DNA from: Cheiracanthium punctorium
Taxonomy: Eukaryota > Arthropoda > Arachnida > Araneae > Cheiracanthiidae
Direction of reading: 5' to 3'
NCBI GenBank assembly: GCA_038373885.1
Contig: JAWZYV010012245.1
Span: forward strand, 1 to 64,000
Length of the DNA stretch: 64,000 nt
A program made the position numbers and the translations under genes. Positions 1-11,751 of this stretch are shown here, one piece after another (position 1 is the first letter of the stretch; each line of letters opens with the position of its first letter). Below the pieces are notes generated by a model. It was not told where the DNA came from. It saw only the letters and a program-made list of their open reading frames with translations, and did no database searches.

Positions 1-1079
1 CATTAAGTTATGTAGGTAATATTATATGTATTTAATAACAAATGATTTAAATGAAAGAAAGGAAAAATTTTGATAATTTATAATAAAACCTCAAAAAAAC
101 CAATTTCTGTGTTGGTTTTTTCCGGGTTTGTGGGTGGGTCCGAAACCCTGGCAAGTTGGGTACGGAATTCTGAGGTGGGGTGGGTATGTACCTTGTAGGC
201 GCACACGTAACTACAGGTCTGTGCAATATCATTATGACTGGCAATTCTGGATAACATACAATTTTATGTCAATTTTTAAAAATTAGTACAGCATTAAGAA
301 CATACTAATTGCTTTGAGATTCCATGTTTCCATCAAATTAGGAAAAGAAATCGACAATATTTTACACAAAACAAAAATTAAAGTTTTATAGATTCTTATC
401 TCAAATACTATTAATGTGTTTCTTAATAAAATTCTTAAAATTGAGTAATTTATTAAAAATAAAAATTTAAGTAACTTTTTTACTAGTAAAACATTAGTGG
501 GGATTGTAAATAGCAAATTAAAAAAATTTCTTTCCTCCAGAGAAAGCAAAACCACAACTACAATTTCAAAAGCAATTAATGAAGATTCCCTTCATCAAAA
601 TACAAAAGTATATTTAGAAAATATTGTTGAGATTCAATTTACTCTCTGGAGGAAATGTAATTTTTTTTAATCTATTAATTGCTTTAATAGGAGAGAATAA
701 AAAAACCTTTTTTTCTAAAAGTTACTTATTAATATTTTCTTAAATATTATCATGACATTGAGTTAAAGTTTTTAAAAAATATATTCCATTGTGATTTTCT
801 TTGGAGCTATACATCACAACCAATGAGAACAGCAATTTTGGTTTGAATTTAATGAGGGGGGGGGAATCAGCACTAAAACCATCACTCTAGTTTCAAAGAA
901 TCAAAGCAGTATTTTTTGTTCCAAATCATAAGTAAAACCTCACTTTAGTTTCACCAGGAGTTTCAAATGCCATGCTTTTTTTGTTTATGATCAGTTCTAA
1001 GTTGTGCATAGCCTGATTCATGATGCTTTATTTATTTAAAAAAAAAAAAAAAAATTAATACTAGTGTGAGTTACTACAA
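1..1079. other. AT-rich DNA without a recognisable gene
   Basis: I see only AT-rich sequence with many stops in all frames. A poly-A run lies near 1038-1054, just before the hAT remnant. An inverted CCTCCAGAG / CTCTGGAGG pair lies at about 534-543 and 643-652, which could be a decayed element end, but no target duplication was found. Confidence 0.5.
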
Positions 1080-1467
1080 ATGGCTAATCTTAAATCACGA
1101 ATTTGGAATTATTTTAGAGTTAGTGAAACAGACATAAATAAAGTAATATGACTATTGTGCTCTTCTGAATCAGCACAGATATCAATTGTGTGTGGGAAAT
1201 CTTTGAAATGTCAGTCTACCAAACCATTGTGGAACCATCTACAATTCAAACATCCTGATATCTATCTGAATTTGAAAAATGTTTGACATTGTAGTAAAAA
1301 AACAGGTTGATGAACCACCTAAAATATTACAGAAAGATGGTAAAAAGAATTTATACAGATAATAGAAATTGTTTGGCTCCACATAATGCTGAAAAACTTT
1401 TGTTCATCATGCATAACATTAAACACACAATAAGAACTCTATTCATGAGTAGAAATAAGAATGTTTA
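1080..1467 (+). pseudogene. hAT transposase remnant, internally deleted (BED finger plus C-terminal tail)
   Basis: Translation from the ATG at 1080 begins MANLKSRIWNYF and, after an in-frame TGA at 1149-1151, continues through a BED-type zinc finger. The visible parts are a CSSES segment, then STKPLWNHLQFKHPD, which supplies the paired histidines typical of hAT N-termini; it ends at TGA 1284. From about 1352 another open stretch reads DNRNCLAPHNAEKLLFI, which resembles the C-terminal dimerisation tail of hAT transposases (the R-N-R-L-x-P ... E-K-L-x-F-I pattern). The catalytic DDE region between them is missing, so this is a deletion derivative with no activity of its own. The BED and tail assignments rest on family patterns known for hAT. 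I did not find termini. Confidence 0.65.
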
Positions 1468-1577
1468 AAAACCTTCATGCAATTTTTGGGGGGAAAACCA
1501 ATTTTTTCTGAAGGTTTTTTTTTGTGTGTGTGTGTGCGTCTTATTGTGTTACATTCTTATGTTTTTTAATATGTATA

Positions 1578-3115
1578 TATACTTGGGGCCAAGGCCCCCC
1601 AGACTCGCTACGCCCACTTTTCGTATGAGGCATTCGGCCCCTAATAAGGCTTATTCGTAAAAAAGACATAATTTCAACAGACAAAAACCGAAGATTGGAT
1701 CAGATAGAATATTACTGAGCTACACATTGCTTGGTTCTTGCATGTTCATTGGTACATAAAAATTTAACCTTCACACTACAATAGAACCCTTCCCCTTATA
1801 ACAAGGAAGATATTTTGTTATGGGAATCCGTGTTGTACGGGTTCTGAGCTATACTTAACGTGACCATTTATTTTTTCCATCAAAACGGGACATCTTCTTC
1901 TTTTTTGGCAATAGTGTATTTATTTTATTACTCAAAACGGGACATCTACTGTTTTTGAGGTAATAGTGTAGGGAGACTGAATGTACAGGTCTGAGTATGT
2001 TTTAATTGTTAAGAAAACGCGCAAAAAAGCTTGTATTAATGTTAATATCAAAATAAAATAAAATAAAAAAACTTTGATAAAATACACATTCACTATAAAA
2101 AATAGTGCAAGACGTACTTTTCGGGTGGTACAAGGCCCTTCTTCGACTTCAAAAACACATCCGACACAAGGCAGGAAGGTAGAAAGTGAGAAATGTAAAC
2201 AAAAGGACACACAGAAAAAGAAAGTTGTCATTCAGAAGGAAAAAATTCTTAGAAAAACAGAGTGGAAAGAGAAAATAAAGTGGAAATCGGGGGAGGGGGA
2301 GGAATAAGCAAAAGAAGAACATGACTTTAAAAAAAGAAATAAAAATTAAATAAATTGAAAAATCTGACAGAAAAAGAACAAACACAAAAACAATACATCC
2401 CCCTGGCGTTTTCTTTGCGTCTCGGGGAGGGGGAGAGAGAGGTCAGGTTTTCTTTTTAGATACTGCCATTGGGTGATTTTAGATTTTTAGCAGCCTCTAT
2501 CGAAATTGTTACCGTAGGTTACTCTCTTTCTAAAAACGGGACATTGCAGGGGACATTTTCTAAAAATGGGACATTACGGTGTCCCGAAGCTGTGCTTGGG
2601 GACAGCGGGACAAGCCACCTAAAAACAGGACTGTCCCGTTCAAAGCGGGACGTATGGTCACCGTAGCTATACTCCACCTGGAGTGCGGACTCTGCTTATA
2701 ATCGCTGGAAAAATTATTTGCACACCTCAGAAACACAATGATATTTAATGTTGCCATTCAAATTTATATTAATTAAGAGCTAAAGCGTAATAAAATCAGA
2801 ACATCTGTTTCAGCTGTATTTTTAATAATGTAAAACCTATTGGACACCTTGCGAGAATTTGCCACCCATGGCAATTTTTCATTATTTGGCAACTTGCGTA
2901 CATGTAAAGTTAATAAAAGCTACGGATGAGATAGGATAGCGTGCCACCAATGGCGACTTTTCATTATTTGGCGATTTACACATGCTCACAACCTATAATT
3001 ACTGTTCATTTAAGGTTACCGGATAACCGTTACGCATATTTTCATTTACATAATCCTTTGCAGTTTGGCGTACTTAGCACCACGAATTATACCATCTCGT
3101 CGTGCTAGCAAATAT
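1578..3115 (+). repeat. Dispersed repeat R1, copy a (interrupted)
   Basis: Sequence from about 1578 to 1855 and from 2666 to about 3115 matches 60937-61680 almost throughout, including the CATTCGGCCCCTAATAAGGC stretch and the TCATTATTTGGCGATTTACA stretch. Copy a is split by the hAT element at 1856-2665. Copy b at 61.2 kb runs straight through the same point. No coding capacity is visible, and the family is not identified. Confidence 0.8.
1856..2665. mobile_element. Non-autonomous hAT-type element, 810 bp
   Basis: The termini are TAACGTGACCAT on the left and ATGGTCACCGTA on the right, an imperfect inverted repeat. An 8-bp target duplication, GCTATACT, flanks it at 1848-1855 and 2666-2673. Copies of AACGGGACAT or CGGGAC recur just inside both ends as subterminal repeats. 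The 8-bp duplication points to the hAT superfamily. The small reading frames inside are low complexity and not credible as proteins. The paralogous repeat at 61.2 kb has the single unduplicated target site. Confidence 0.85.
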
Positions 3116-4417
3116 CCAAAGTGTACTATAACTGCTATAATTGCATAGCTTTCCAATGCCAGAATACCATATCACCCGCAGATTTTTTTAAACAATTGCA
3201 GGTATTTTAATTGCCTTTCGCAAATTGAACGGAAATAATTGTCTGTCATTCCTATCCATTCCTGGTAAAGTTGCTTCCTTACCTAATTGGTTTATTTTTA
3301 AACCGAAGTTAGAAATGGACGATGAGAAATAAATTTTATTAATCGAGGACTGTAAAGAGTTATACAATCCTTCAGACAAGAATTATAGCAACCAATTGAG
3401 GCAAGATAATATTTGTTGTTTCTGGATTAAGCGCGATTGACTGCACTAGGGTGGTCATTGGCGGAATAGGTTGCTTTGTTACCTCTAAATATCGGAGTTG
3501 TCCTGGAAAATTTTTCAATGACGGCACATCAAAATCCTCTGCGAGACCTGAAGAGTGAAAACTGATCGATAGACGGTCTGCATTTTATAGGTGTTCTACC
3601 CGGCAGCAATGTGTGGGAAAAGCTCAGAAAAGCTACAGCATTGTGACTAACTTTTGATTACGATTAACGTATCTCGATCAAAGTACACATCTTGCGTGGG
3701 ACCAATTGAAATCAACGTTATCTGTTAATTAAAACAGTCCCCAACAATAAAATGCCACAGATAATTCGCACCTTCATTTTCATAAGTTTTTTAACAGACT
3801 ATCGGCAGGAAATTACGGTACATTTTGTTGAAAGGGGAAAACTCAAAAGGACACCACAGAGCTGATAATAATACTCCAGTTTTGTTTACTTGTAGCTTCT
3901 AGTGAATGCGAGTTTAATATTACAATACTTTATTGTGTTAATGGCTTAGAAAATTTTCTGAAAAATTTCCCAAAAAATTTTCTGTTTCAAAATTTTCCGG
4001 AAAACCCACAACTCTAGTAATACTTAGCAATTTCTACCAAAATATTTTGATCAGTGATCGCAATAACGCCTGTAGATGTGTATTTCACTCCTTAGAAATT
4101 CAGAATATGGCTTAAGATTTCGGAATGCGTGTTTTTACATATTGCTTTTAATTATAAAATTGGGTATATTGTGATAAATAATTATGATTTACTGTTTTTA
4201 AATTTAAAAAAATTCAATTATTGTACCAGTTTTTGCTGATCTGAGATTTATGTACCTAGATTTATTTATGTGCCAAATGCAATTTAATTATGTATTTAAA
4301 TATTTAGCATAATTGTTCTTTGTTTTAATTACTCCTTTGGAAAAGAAAATGCTCCTTCAAAAAAGGTTAAGGAGTATTTTTACTCTTCTGAAAAAATCCT
4401 AAATCGATCATTGATTT
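3116..4417. other. Non-coding, no gene recognised
   Basis: No credible reading frame. Near 3950-4010 there is a cluster of GAAAATTTTC-like palindromes ending in CCACAACTCTAG, which could be the end of an unidentified DNA transposon. I could not pair it with a second terminus. Confidence 0.4.
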
Positions 4418-6026
4418 TGATATCGCCAAGCTGGGTTCAATTTGAAAGATTTGCTTCCGACACTTACTTTGGCAATATTTCACCAAAGGCTGATAGGCTT
4501 GAGATAGTTGTAAGATTTTGGTGATAGCCAGAGTAGTAATTGACCACAGACTTTCAATGAATTGAATGTATCCTTACACCTTAATATACAGTAGAGAGCC
4601 AGAAATCCGCACAGCTTGGGACCAAGGCTTGTGCGGATTTTAGGATTTTGCAGATTTCAGGCCATAAAAGATAAATCATTATATTTCTGATTTAAGAAAA
4701 GGAGAATACAATTACAATGAAATAACAACACAGTCAAATGTATTTCACTTATATTTTCACTTTAAATACAAAAGCATAGGAGAAAAAGGAAATTACATGA
4801 AGACTAGCAAAGCAAATGGTTTCAAAATTTCCTTTCTCTAATTTTGAAAACATGTTCTATGGTGATTTGTTTTAAAATATTTTTTTCTACTTTCAGTTTC
4901 TTTCTTTTATTTATTTAATTTTGCAAATTGTATAACTGTTTAAATATGCAGTTTAAACAATAACTGTTTAAACTGCATATTTTCATCAGAATATTTAAAC
5001 AGAATTATCATTAATTCTTGTTTTGTTACAGAACTTAGCTGTTATAAAAATTTAAGGTATTCTTCTCTTAACTTTAAACTTTTATCAAATGGATTTTTTT
5101 ATTATTATTATTACCCAAGTTTTTATCATCATCATCAGAATCATATTTATCTGGATTCAAGAAACTTTTCAACAATTTCATCATTGGCGGAATACTGCGA
5201 ATTTCATTATTTACATCAGAGAAGGTGTGCGGATTTCGGACGTTTGCAGATTTTAGGTCGGAGGATTTCTGGCCTTCAACTGTATTTAAAGTCATTTGGA
5301 TTACCCTGTAAATAAATTACCCAGTCATTTGCAGTCAAAAAATGGATGCACAGTTAGATGTTACAATGGTTCTAAATACAAAATTTCAAAATTCTACGGT
5401 TAAGTTTTAAGAGTTATGCAAAATACAAAATAATTTTTGACACCAAAATTGGCGATATTTAGGCAAGTCCGCATATGTCAAGATTTTAGGCATGGACCAA
5501 ACTATGACTGACTATGCCAAATTTGGCAATATTTTGCCAAAACTCACCAAGGACGTTGACAATTGGCCATATTGTGGACATTGACCAAATGACTATCGCG
5601 AAATTTGGCGATATTTCCAATAATGAATGTCATATGACTTCATAAAGATAAAAAAACTCCACAGTTAGATGTTAAGATAATACAAAATTTTATGATTAAA
5701 AGTTTTAGTTATAAGAAATGCAAAATTATTTTTGGTGCCAGATTTGGCAATATTTCGGCAAAACTTGCCAAGGTCAACGATAAATGGAGAGATTTTGGCC
5801 ATGGACCTAAACAATGACTATTGCCAAATTTGGTGATATTTCAGCAAAACTCGCCAAGGTTGATGACAAAATCCAAGATTTTGAGCATGGACCAAAGAAT
5901 GACTGACTACAGATGTGTATAGGCATTAATGTATTGAAATTTTTTTGGCTGGTCCTGTAAATAAACTGTCCAATATATTGGAACCAAAAATCGAGATGTA
6001 CAAGTAGATGTTACAACAATCTTATA
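4418..6026 (+). repeat. GGCGATATTTCGCC-family repeat, copy 1, segment 1
   Basis: This is the 5' portion of a non-coding dispersed repeat whose unsplit relative lies at about 33125-34980. It contains degenerate units with the TTTGGCGATATTT / GCCAAAACTCGCCAAG pattern near 5450-5620 and 5740-5900, followed by the AACTAGATGTTACAACAAT type unit. It is split by a MITE at 4589-5282 and ends abruptly at the TA where the Tigger-like element begins. It resumes at 14370. Confidence 0.85.
4589..5282 (-). mobile_element. Tigger-type MITE, 694 bp (family M1, copy a)
   Basis: The termini are CAGTAGAGAGCCAGAAATCC on the left and the partner GGATTTCTGGCCTTCAACTG on the right, flanked by TA on each side. The same family is present in opposite orientation at 63026-63649. 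The uninterrupted sister repeat near 33304 has the empty TA site. A minus-strand frame at 5074-5295 contains a short acidic stretch (DKYDSDDDDKNL) shared with the second copy. It is plausibly a remnant of a Tigger transposase C-terminus, but it is too short to be functional. Confidence 0.85.
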
Positions 6027-6117
6027 CAGTAGAAGATCGATATACCGCAATTGCATAAACCACATTAACACTGCAGATGTAAACAAAGAAAAGCACAGGG
6101 ATGTTAATTCTGTGCCA

Positions 6118-6295
6118 AAACACAAATTCTTGCGCCGAACTGCGCTTTTAGCCGATTTTTGCGCCGGTCTGCGCCGAATACGTCATTTTGTCTCTTTCAG
6201 GGTGCACCGAAACACAAATATTGCGCCGAACTGCGCTTTTAGCCGTTTTTCGCGCCGAATACGTCATTTTGACTCTTTGTTAAATTTTTGCCACG
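6118..6295. repeat. 91-bp tandem repeat, two copies
   Basis: The unit begins AAACACAAATNTTGCGCCGAA and ends near AATACGTCATTTTG. The copies start at about 6118 and 6209. Both carry the GCGCCGAACTGCGCTTTTAG core. The open frame across it is a by-product of the repeat. Confidence 0.7.
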
Positions 6296-6459
6296 CTCAT
6301 TTATCTTTTAAAGCGTGTATGGAAAGCTAGTTAGCAGTAAAGCAAGATTCAAACTGCGTACGAAAGCTGCATTCCGAAGCCATTCTACCCGCCCTGGATC
6401 GGACCAGTCGGGCTTTGTTAGTCACCTCAATCAGGGCCGGCCAGATAGGCAAACAAGTA

Positions 6460-7867
6460 CCGTAATTTATGGAAGAAACGCCGCGGCGTTTATGAGTTTA
6501 AAAGTTAAAAATAGTAAGTGCGGGTCGGCGTTTACAATATTTTTAATTTTTTTTAGCCGATCTTCAACGAAAAATCGAAAAATTCGTTTCGTGATAATTT
6601 TCTCAAAAGATGGCGCCACCACCGACACGTACTCTTTAGCGTGCACAGATCACAGCGTAGCGAATCAGAATGCGAACCTACCCCCATAGAAAAGAGGTTT
6701 GATCTTTGATCCAGTTTTGGAGAAAGTCAGAGCACCCTAAGATGGGTCCATGTCCCGTGCTCTGAAGTGGATGGCTTCATACATCCAACCGATGTCTCCT
6801 CAATTAAGTAAAAAGAAAAAAAAATAGAAGTAAATCTTTTACATCTACATTTTAGAACTATAATTAAATTTTAATGAAGTTTTGAATATATATTTTGAAG
6901 GGTTAAAGTTCTGTAAAATACCGCAAAAGTGCACTACCCTCTATTAAATGCACCCGTTTTTCACATGAACCTCTATTGTTCTTAAAATACTGAATTTCAG
7001 CCAAAATTAGTCAATGTTGCGCACGGTGCGAGTTTAACCCTTCCCCCCTCCCCCCCCCAAAAAAAATAAATAAATAAAGTTAATCTGAAAGATTTTTTTT
7101 TTCGCCGTGCGGCTTTGCACCCTGTGCACTCTATGGAATAAACACTGCCAACTAATTGGTATGCTCAAGAAATGCTGAGTGCTTTTAAAATAAATCCCAA
7201 TGTTATAAATATAAAAAATAATAAATAAATACCATCAAGAGTTGTTACACAACATTCAGTTTAAAGCAACAATTTGCTGAAGCAAGCTCATTACGTAATC
7301 AACAGCTGGCCATCCGCGGGGGGGGGGGGAATGTTTACTTTTAACTGGAGACTCTTCTCACACATCGATTGCTGTTTTCATTTTAATGGCGCCTGGTAGT
7401 CTATCCGAACTTTGTGCGGATGCAAGAAGGTTTTTAGAAGTTATTTTTTTATTTCTATAAATTCGCCTTTGTGAATATAAACATTGATATCTGATTATTT
7501 GAAAATAGAAATCGTAAGCTTCGTAAAATAGTGGCAAATACTTTAAAACATTCTATGGAAGGGGGAGAAAAAAGGAGATTTTTTTACCGTTTATCCAATT
7601 TCTCCCGAAATATATCCGATCAACTTAATAGCTTTTTTAATAAATTAGGTCTAATAAGTAATGCAACATATTTTTTATTTATTTATTTTTTGTTAATTAA
7701 GAAATTATTTTAGAAAACATTGAATTTTATCTGGCATTGACTTCTGACCACGATCACCCCCCCCACACACACACACACACCAACGATCGCGGCTGCGGCG
7801 TTTTTGACGATTTTCTAGCTAACTAAGCTCATTTTCGTGGGTGCGGCGTTTCTTCCATAAATTACGG
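6460..7867. mobile_element. TA-flanked MITE-like element, 1.4 kb
   Basis: Left end CCGTAATTTATGGAAGAAAC followed by GCCGC; right end is its inverted partner ending TTCCATAAATTACGG. TA lies immediately outside both ends (6458-6459, 7868-7869). The perfect inverted match is about 25 bp. This fits a Tc1/mariner/pogo-type non-autonomous element. The interior contains G- and C-runs (near 7047 and 7318), a (CA)n at about 7763-7782, and no credible transposase. Confidence 0.8.
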
Positions 7868-8337
7868 TAATCATCGCAACGGGCACCGTTTTTTGTTTAT
7901 GAAGGGGCACGATTTGCTATTTGGAGATGAAACATTATGGACCAATTCGTTTTTCAACATGTACACATGCATTGTTTTTTTTTTTTTTTTAATTGATATT
8001 GTACCTTTTTGAGAAAGAAAAATGGAGGAAAATGTTTTTTTGGTGCAAAATAAATCTGCTGTCTTTAAATGAAAACTTAAAGGAGAAATCAATACGCCTT
8101 TCATAACTTGTTATTCGAAAAGTTTTTATGTATTCACACTGTTTACAAAAGCGATTCATATGTTTTACCTTTTCGAGCTTAAAAAAAAAAAAAAAAAAAG
8201 CCCCCTCCTCTGAAATGGGTAACGATCCGCCACAGCTCTATGTATATGTATTTTCCCGATTTGAACTGGCACTATTTTTTTCGGGCCCCACCACTGAAGC
8301 AGGTCACGAGCCGCCACTGGCTGTTATAGAAAGTGGA

Positions 8338-8448
8338 CAGATTCTATTAACGGAAGGGAAGGATAGACTTGCAATACCATTAAAACTATTAGAAGAAAAT
8401 GAAAAAGCTCAAGAAGAAATTAATAAAAATAAAAAAAAGAATAAATAG
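8338..8448 (+). other. Exon-like open segment with lysine-rich C-terminus, unidentified
   Basis: After a possible splice acceptor (TGTTATAG near 8320) an open frame reads ESGQILLTEGKDRLAIPL and continues with an acidic/lysine-rich helix-like tail ending NKNKKKNK before TAG. This composition and the clean stop look more protein-like than neighbouring frames. I do not recognise the family. It lies inside the Tigger-like element, so it could be a captured exon, a piece of an unrecognised transposase, or chance. The longer frame starting at 8128 passes through a poly-A tract and is not credible as one protein. Confidence 0.25.
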
Positions 8449-8914
8449 AAAACTAGATAACTTATGATACTTAATTTGTAATCTCATTATTAATTTCTCA
8501 TAATCTTAATTTTTAACTTCCCATAATTCTTAATTTCTCTCAACAGTCATTAAATATTTTTCGTTTACATTTGCTTTGTATATTGTGTTCAAGTATTATA
8601 GATGAATATGTAAATATTAGATGAGGTTAAATTACTGATACAAAAGCATATGCTATTAAAAGTACACACATTTAATTATTCTAACCATCAAATTTATTTT
8701 GTTTTCGATACTGCTTACCAATTACGTGTTGTTGTATAAGAGGTATAATATTTAGGTTTTCAAAAATGTCCATTTAGTACTACTTGTGATTTGTAATAGA
8801 ACCAAAGAATGAGATAGAAGCTTTTGTTTTAAAATTTAGTTTTCATTTTATTTGTGCTCTCTTTTTCGAGAGGAAGACTCCCTAAATAATTCTGAAAAAG
8901 AAAAAAAAAAGGGA
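8449..8914. other. AT-rich, no gene seen
   Basis: No reading frame, repeat unit or terminus could be supported here. A short A-run lies at 8897-8910, immediately before the next MITE. Confidence 0.5.
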
Positions 8915-9016
8915 CAGGGATTGACAACCTGTGGCTCGCAAGCCGCATACAAATCATACTCATGGTTCTTGAGTAGGAAAAAAATGACTTAACCACAGAA
9001 AGGTTGCTGACTCCTG
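8915..9016. mobile_element. Short hAT-type MITE, 102 bp
   Basis: The left end is CAGGGATTGACAACCTGTGG. The right end is the imperfect inverted partner CCACAGAAAGGTTGCTGACT followed by CCTG. The CAGGG...CAACCT end resembles ends common in hAT non-autonomous elements. No clear 8-bp duplication was found; the right flank is occupied by the next insertion. Confidence 0.6.
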
Positions 9017-9580
9017 ATATGTACAGGGTGTCGACAGATCATGGAAATCATGGAAAAATCAGGGTACTTTTTCGATATGGAAATATCAGGGAATTTTGCA
9101 AAACTATTTAAAAATCAGGGAACTTTTGTTTCTGCCTAGTGAACTAGATCATTTTTAATTGTCAATCTGATGCGCGGCTCCGTTCTGGATCACATGACGC
9201 TCAACTGATGCACAGATACAGACATTTTACGAATCCGAAACCAGAATACAGATCATACGAGGACATAAAAATATGAATCCGAGACTAAGTGATGTAGGCA
9301 CTATCACTATACGAATCCGAAAAAGTGCATGTATTCGGACTCGTTCTAAGATGCGGATCATACAAGAAATCGGATATGCGAATCATATCGGCATGTGAAT
9401 TGCTTCCTGAATAAAGTCATAGGTTAAATGAATGGTAAAAGATGATTTAGTCTATTACTTACTGCGCCCTTGTGTTTTTTAAAGTGATGGGACATTTGAG
9501 TGATGCCTGCTAAGCTCCCCCGCAAGACGATTTTTTTTTATAGATAGTGCTCATTTTTAAGCCTTTTTACATATATATAT

Positions 9581-9940
9581 TAGAGATGAGTTCGGGCTCA
9601 TTTTTTGAAGCCCGAGCCCGAAGACTTTTAATCCGAGCCCGAGCAATATTATTAAAGTTGGAGCCCGAGCCCGAAATTTCAGCTAAAGACAAATAAAATT
9701 AACTACTTCATTAAGAGGATACAATAAATTTTGGAGCTTCACACACCTTCTAGTCCCCCGTGCCGCTATTTTTTGAAATAAGTACGTCTATTTATCCCAT
9801 GAATCACTTTTTAAAATCTGTTTCAAGGAGTATGTTCAATAAAGAAGAAATTTTTCACGAGCCCGAGCCCGAACGCAATCGTGAATTACAGAGCCCGAGT
9901 CGGGCCCGGGCTTTCGGGCTCGGGCTGAGCCCGTCTCATC

Positions 9941-9944
<4 letters not shown>
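9581..9944. mobile_element. Non-autonomous hAT element rich in GAGCCCGAG, copy a
   Basis: The ends are TAGAGATGAGTTCGGGCTC and GAGCCCGTCTCATCTCTA. The flanks are ATATATAT on both sides, consistent with an 8-bp duplication inside a TA-rich target. Subterminal repeats of GCCCGAGCCCGA are dense at both ends and could serve as transposase binding sites by analogy with hAT elements. A second copy with a clean 8-bp duplication lies at 48529-49227. Confidence 0.8.

Positions 9945-9985
<41 letters not shown>
9943..9985. repeat. (TA)n microsatellite
   Basis: About 20 TA dinucleotides, directly abutting the right end of the hAT element, which probably inserted into this tract. Confidence 0.95.
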
Positions 9986-9986
<1 letters not shown>

Positions 9987-11751
9987 AAACGATACATTGA
10001 TTGAAATAAAATAAGTTGAACGCCAGTTTATTTTGATCAGTCATCCTTACGCTTAAAATTGAACACTGCCTTTATAAAACGGGAAAACTTTCTGCTACAT
10101 ATTGTCTTTTAGGGTTCGACTAAATCTTATGTTTGGATTTATGAAACTGAACTACCATTTTATTAATATTAAGCATTTTTGTGGTTTTCTATTATTTATT
10201 TCCCTATATGAAGCATTCACCTGTTGGTGCATGATACACAATGGCGATTTATATGAAAGATTATGGTATGTATGTACTGGAAATTTGATAAAGATTGTCA
10301 GGGAAATCAGGGAAAAATCAGGGAACTTTTTTTCTCAATTTCTGTAGCCACCCTGATGTATTGTTTTTACCAAGTTGCTGATAGCATAGCCTGTACACAC
10401 CCTTTTTTTTCCCACAGCTTTCCTAAAGTGCTTTCAAATAAGAGATGGCCAATGATTCGATGAGTCGAATCAGTGATTCGAATCTTGGTACTGAGTGGCT
10501 CAGTCTTTACACTCACTCTACTGATTCGAATCTCAAGCCCTCAAGGGAAATACATTCCAAGTGCGAAGGGAAGGAAAACTTATTTTCCCTTTGCCGTTCC
10601 CAGAGATTTTCCCTTACTCTTTCAACTCTTTTCGACTCTTTTCGACTCTGAGTCGATAGATGATTTGAAACAGTAAATGAGTGGGTGTGGGTGAATTGGT
10701 CACTGAGTTGGTGATGCAACGAATCTTTACTGATTCAGTGTTTCGCTCTGTTTCGGTGATTGTATACTATCGTTGAGATTCGTTAGTTTTTCTAATCTTC
10801 TATCGACTCAGAGTCGAAAGGAGCCGAAAAGAGTTGAAAGGATGTTTCATTTAATTGGAGGTTTTTTTTTCGAATCTTCTATCGACTCGGAGTCGAAAAG
10901 AGTTGAAAGGATGTTTCATTTAATTGAAGTTTTTTTTTCGAATCTTTGGTGTTTCATTTCTTGGTTGGTGGTCGGATTTAAAGTTTTATCTGTCTGTGGG
11001 TGTGGAGTGGGTCGAACATCATTTGCTTTTGGCGGGGGGCATAGGCGTTACTTCCTAAGGGCAAGAGGGGTCAATCTCCCCCGAAAAAAAATTAAGAAAT
11101 CCTCCTTCCAACTTGTCTGACTGATTTAATATTTGTTTAAATTTAATGAACATCCCTTTCTACTTTTAACTTCAATATGTCCCCTGCCCCACCCTCAAAA
11201 AAAAAAAAAAAAAAAAAACGGAACGTTAAGTTTACATGGTGGCGGATTTTCATGTGAAGGGAAATAGAATGAAATAAAGTTAAGATTGTACTTGTCACTT
11301 TTAATGAAGGATACAGGGGCGGTATTAAGCGCTCTCACAAAAGGACTTTGTAGTAAGCAAAATAACATTTCGCTTTATTGCTGCAGATTTCGTTTAAGAT
11401 ATTTTTTTACCTTGTTTTTCGTTTAAGGGGAATGATTTTATTTCCTTTCGTAATTCAGAGAAATACAAAATAGGGTCTAAAGCAGTGGCGTAGTTAGTGT
11501 TATTGACAGTAGCGTAGCCAGGATTTTATTTCGGGGTGGGCTGGGTATCAAATTTCAAGATAAAGTTCAATTGTAAGCTAAGTAAAGGGTCCCATTTTTT
11601 TGGGGGGGGGGCAGCAGCCCCTCAGTAGGACTGAGCCAAAAATCGATAAATATCGACATATCGGTTTTTACTTCAACATCAAATATCCGATATTCCCATT
11701 TTCATTTCAGTGAAATCTCGACTTCGATAAAGGTAAAAAATACAGGCCGGT

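Larger units (their letters stand above)
9024..10355. mobile_element. CAGGGTGTC-terminus element, copy a, 1.33 kb, 5-bp duplication
   Basis: The left end begins CAGGGTGTCGACAG and the right end finishes CTGTAGCCACCCTG. ATGTA flanks both sides (9019-9023, 10356-10360). Inside each end there are repeated phrases of the type ATCAGGGAAATCAGGGAA (9058-9125 and 10297-10325). A relative lies at 59372-60704. The element contains a hAT insertion at 9581-9944 and a (TA)n tract. No transposase is visible. The terminal CAGGG is hAT-like, but the duplication is 5 bp rather than 8. Confidence 0.8.

Noticed and set aside
1932..2385. Frames inside the 810-bp hAT element
   Set aside because: Purine/pyrimidine-biased low complexity on both strands, no domain.
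5450..5900. CRISPR-like array from the regularly spaced TTTGGCGATATTT units
   Set aside because: Units are degenerate, spacers are themselves related, no cas genes, and the DNA is eukaryotic.
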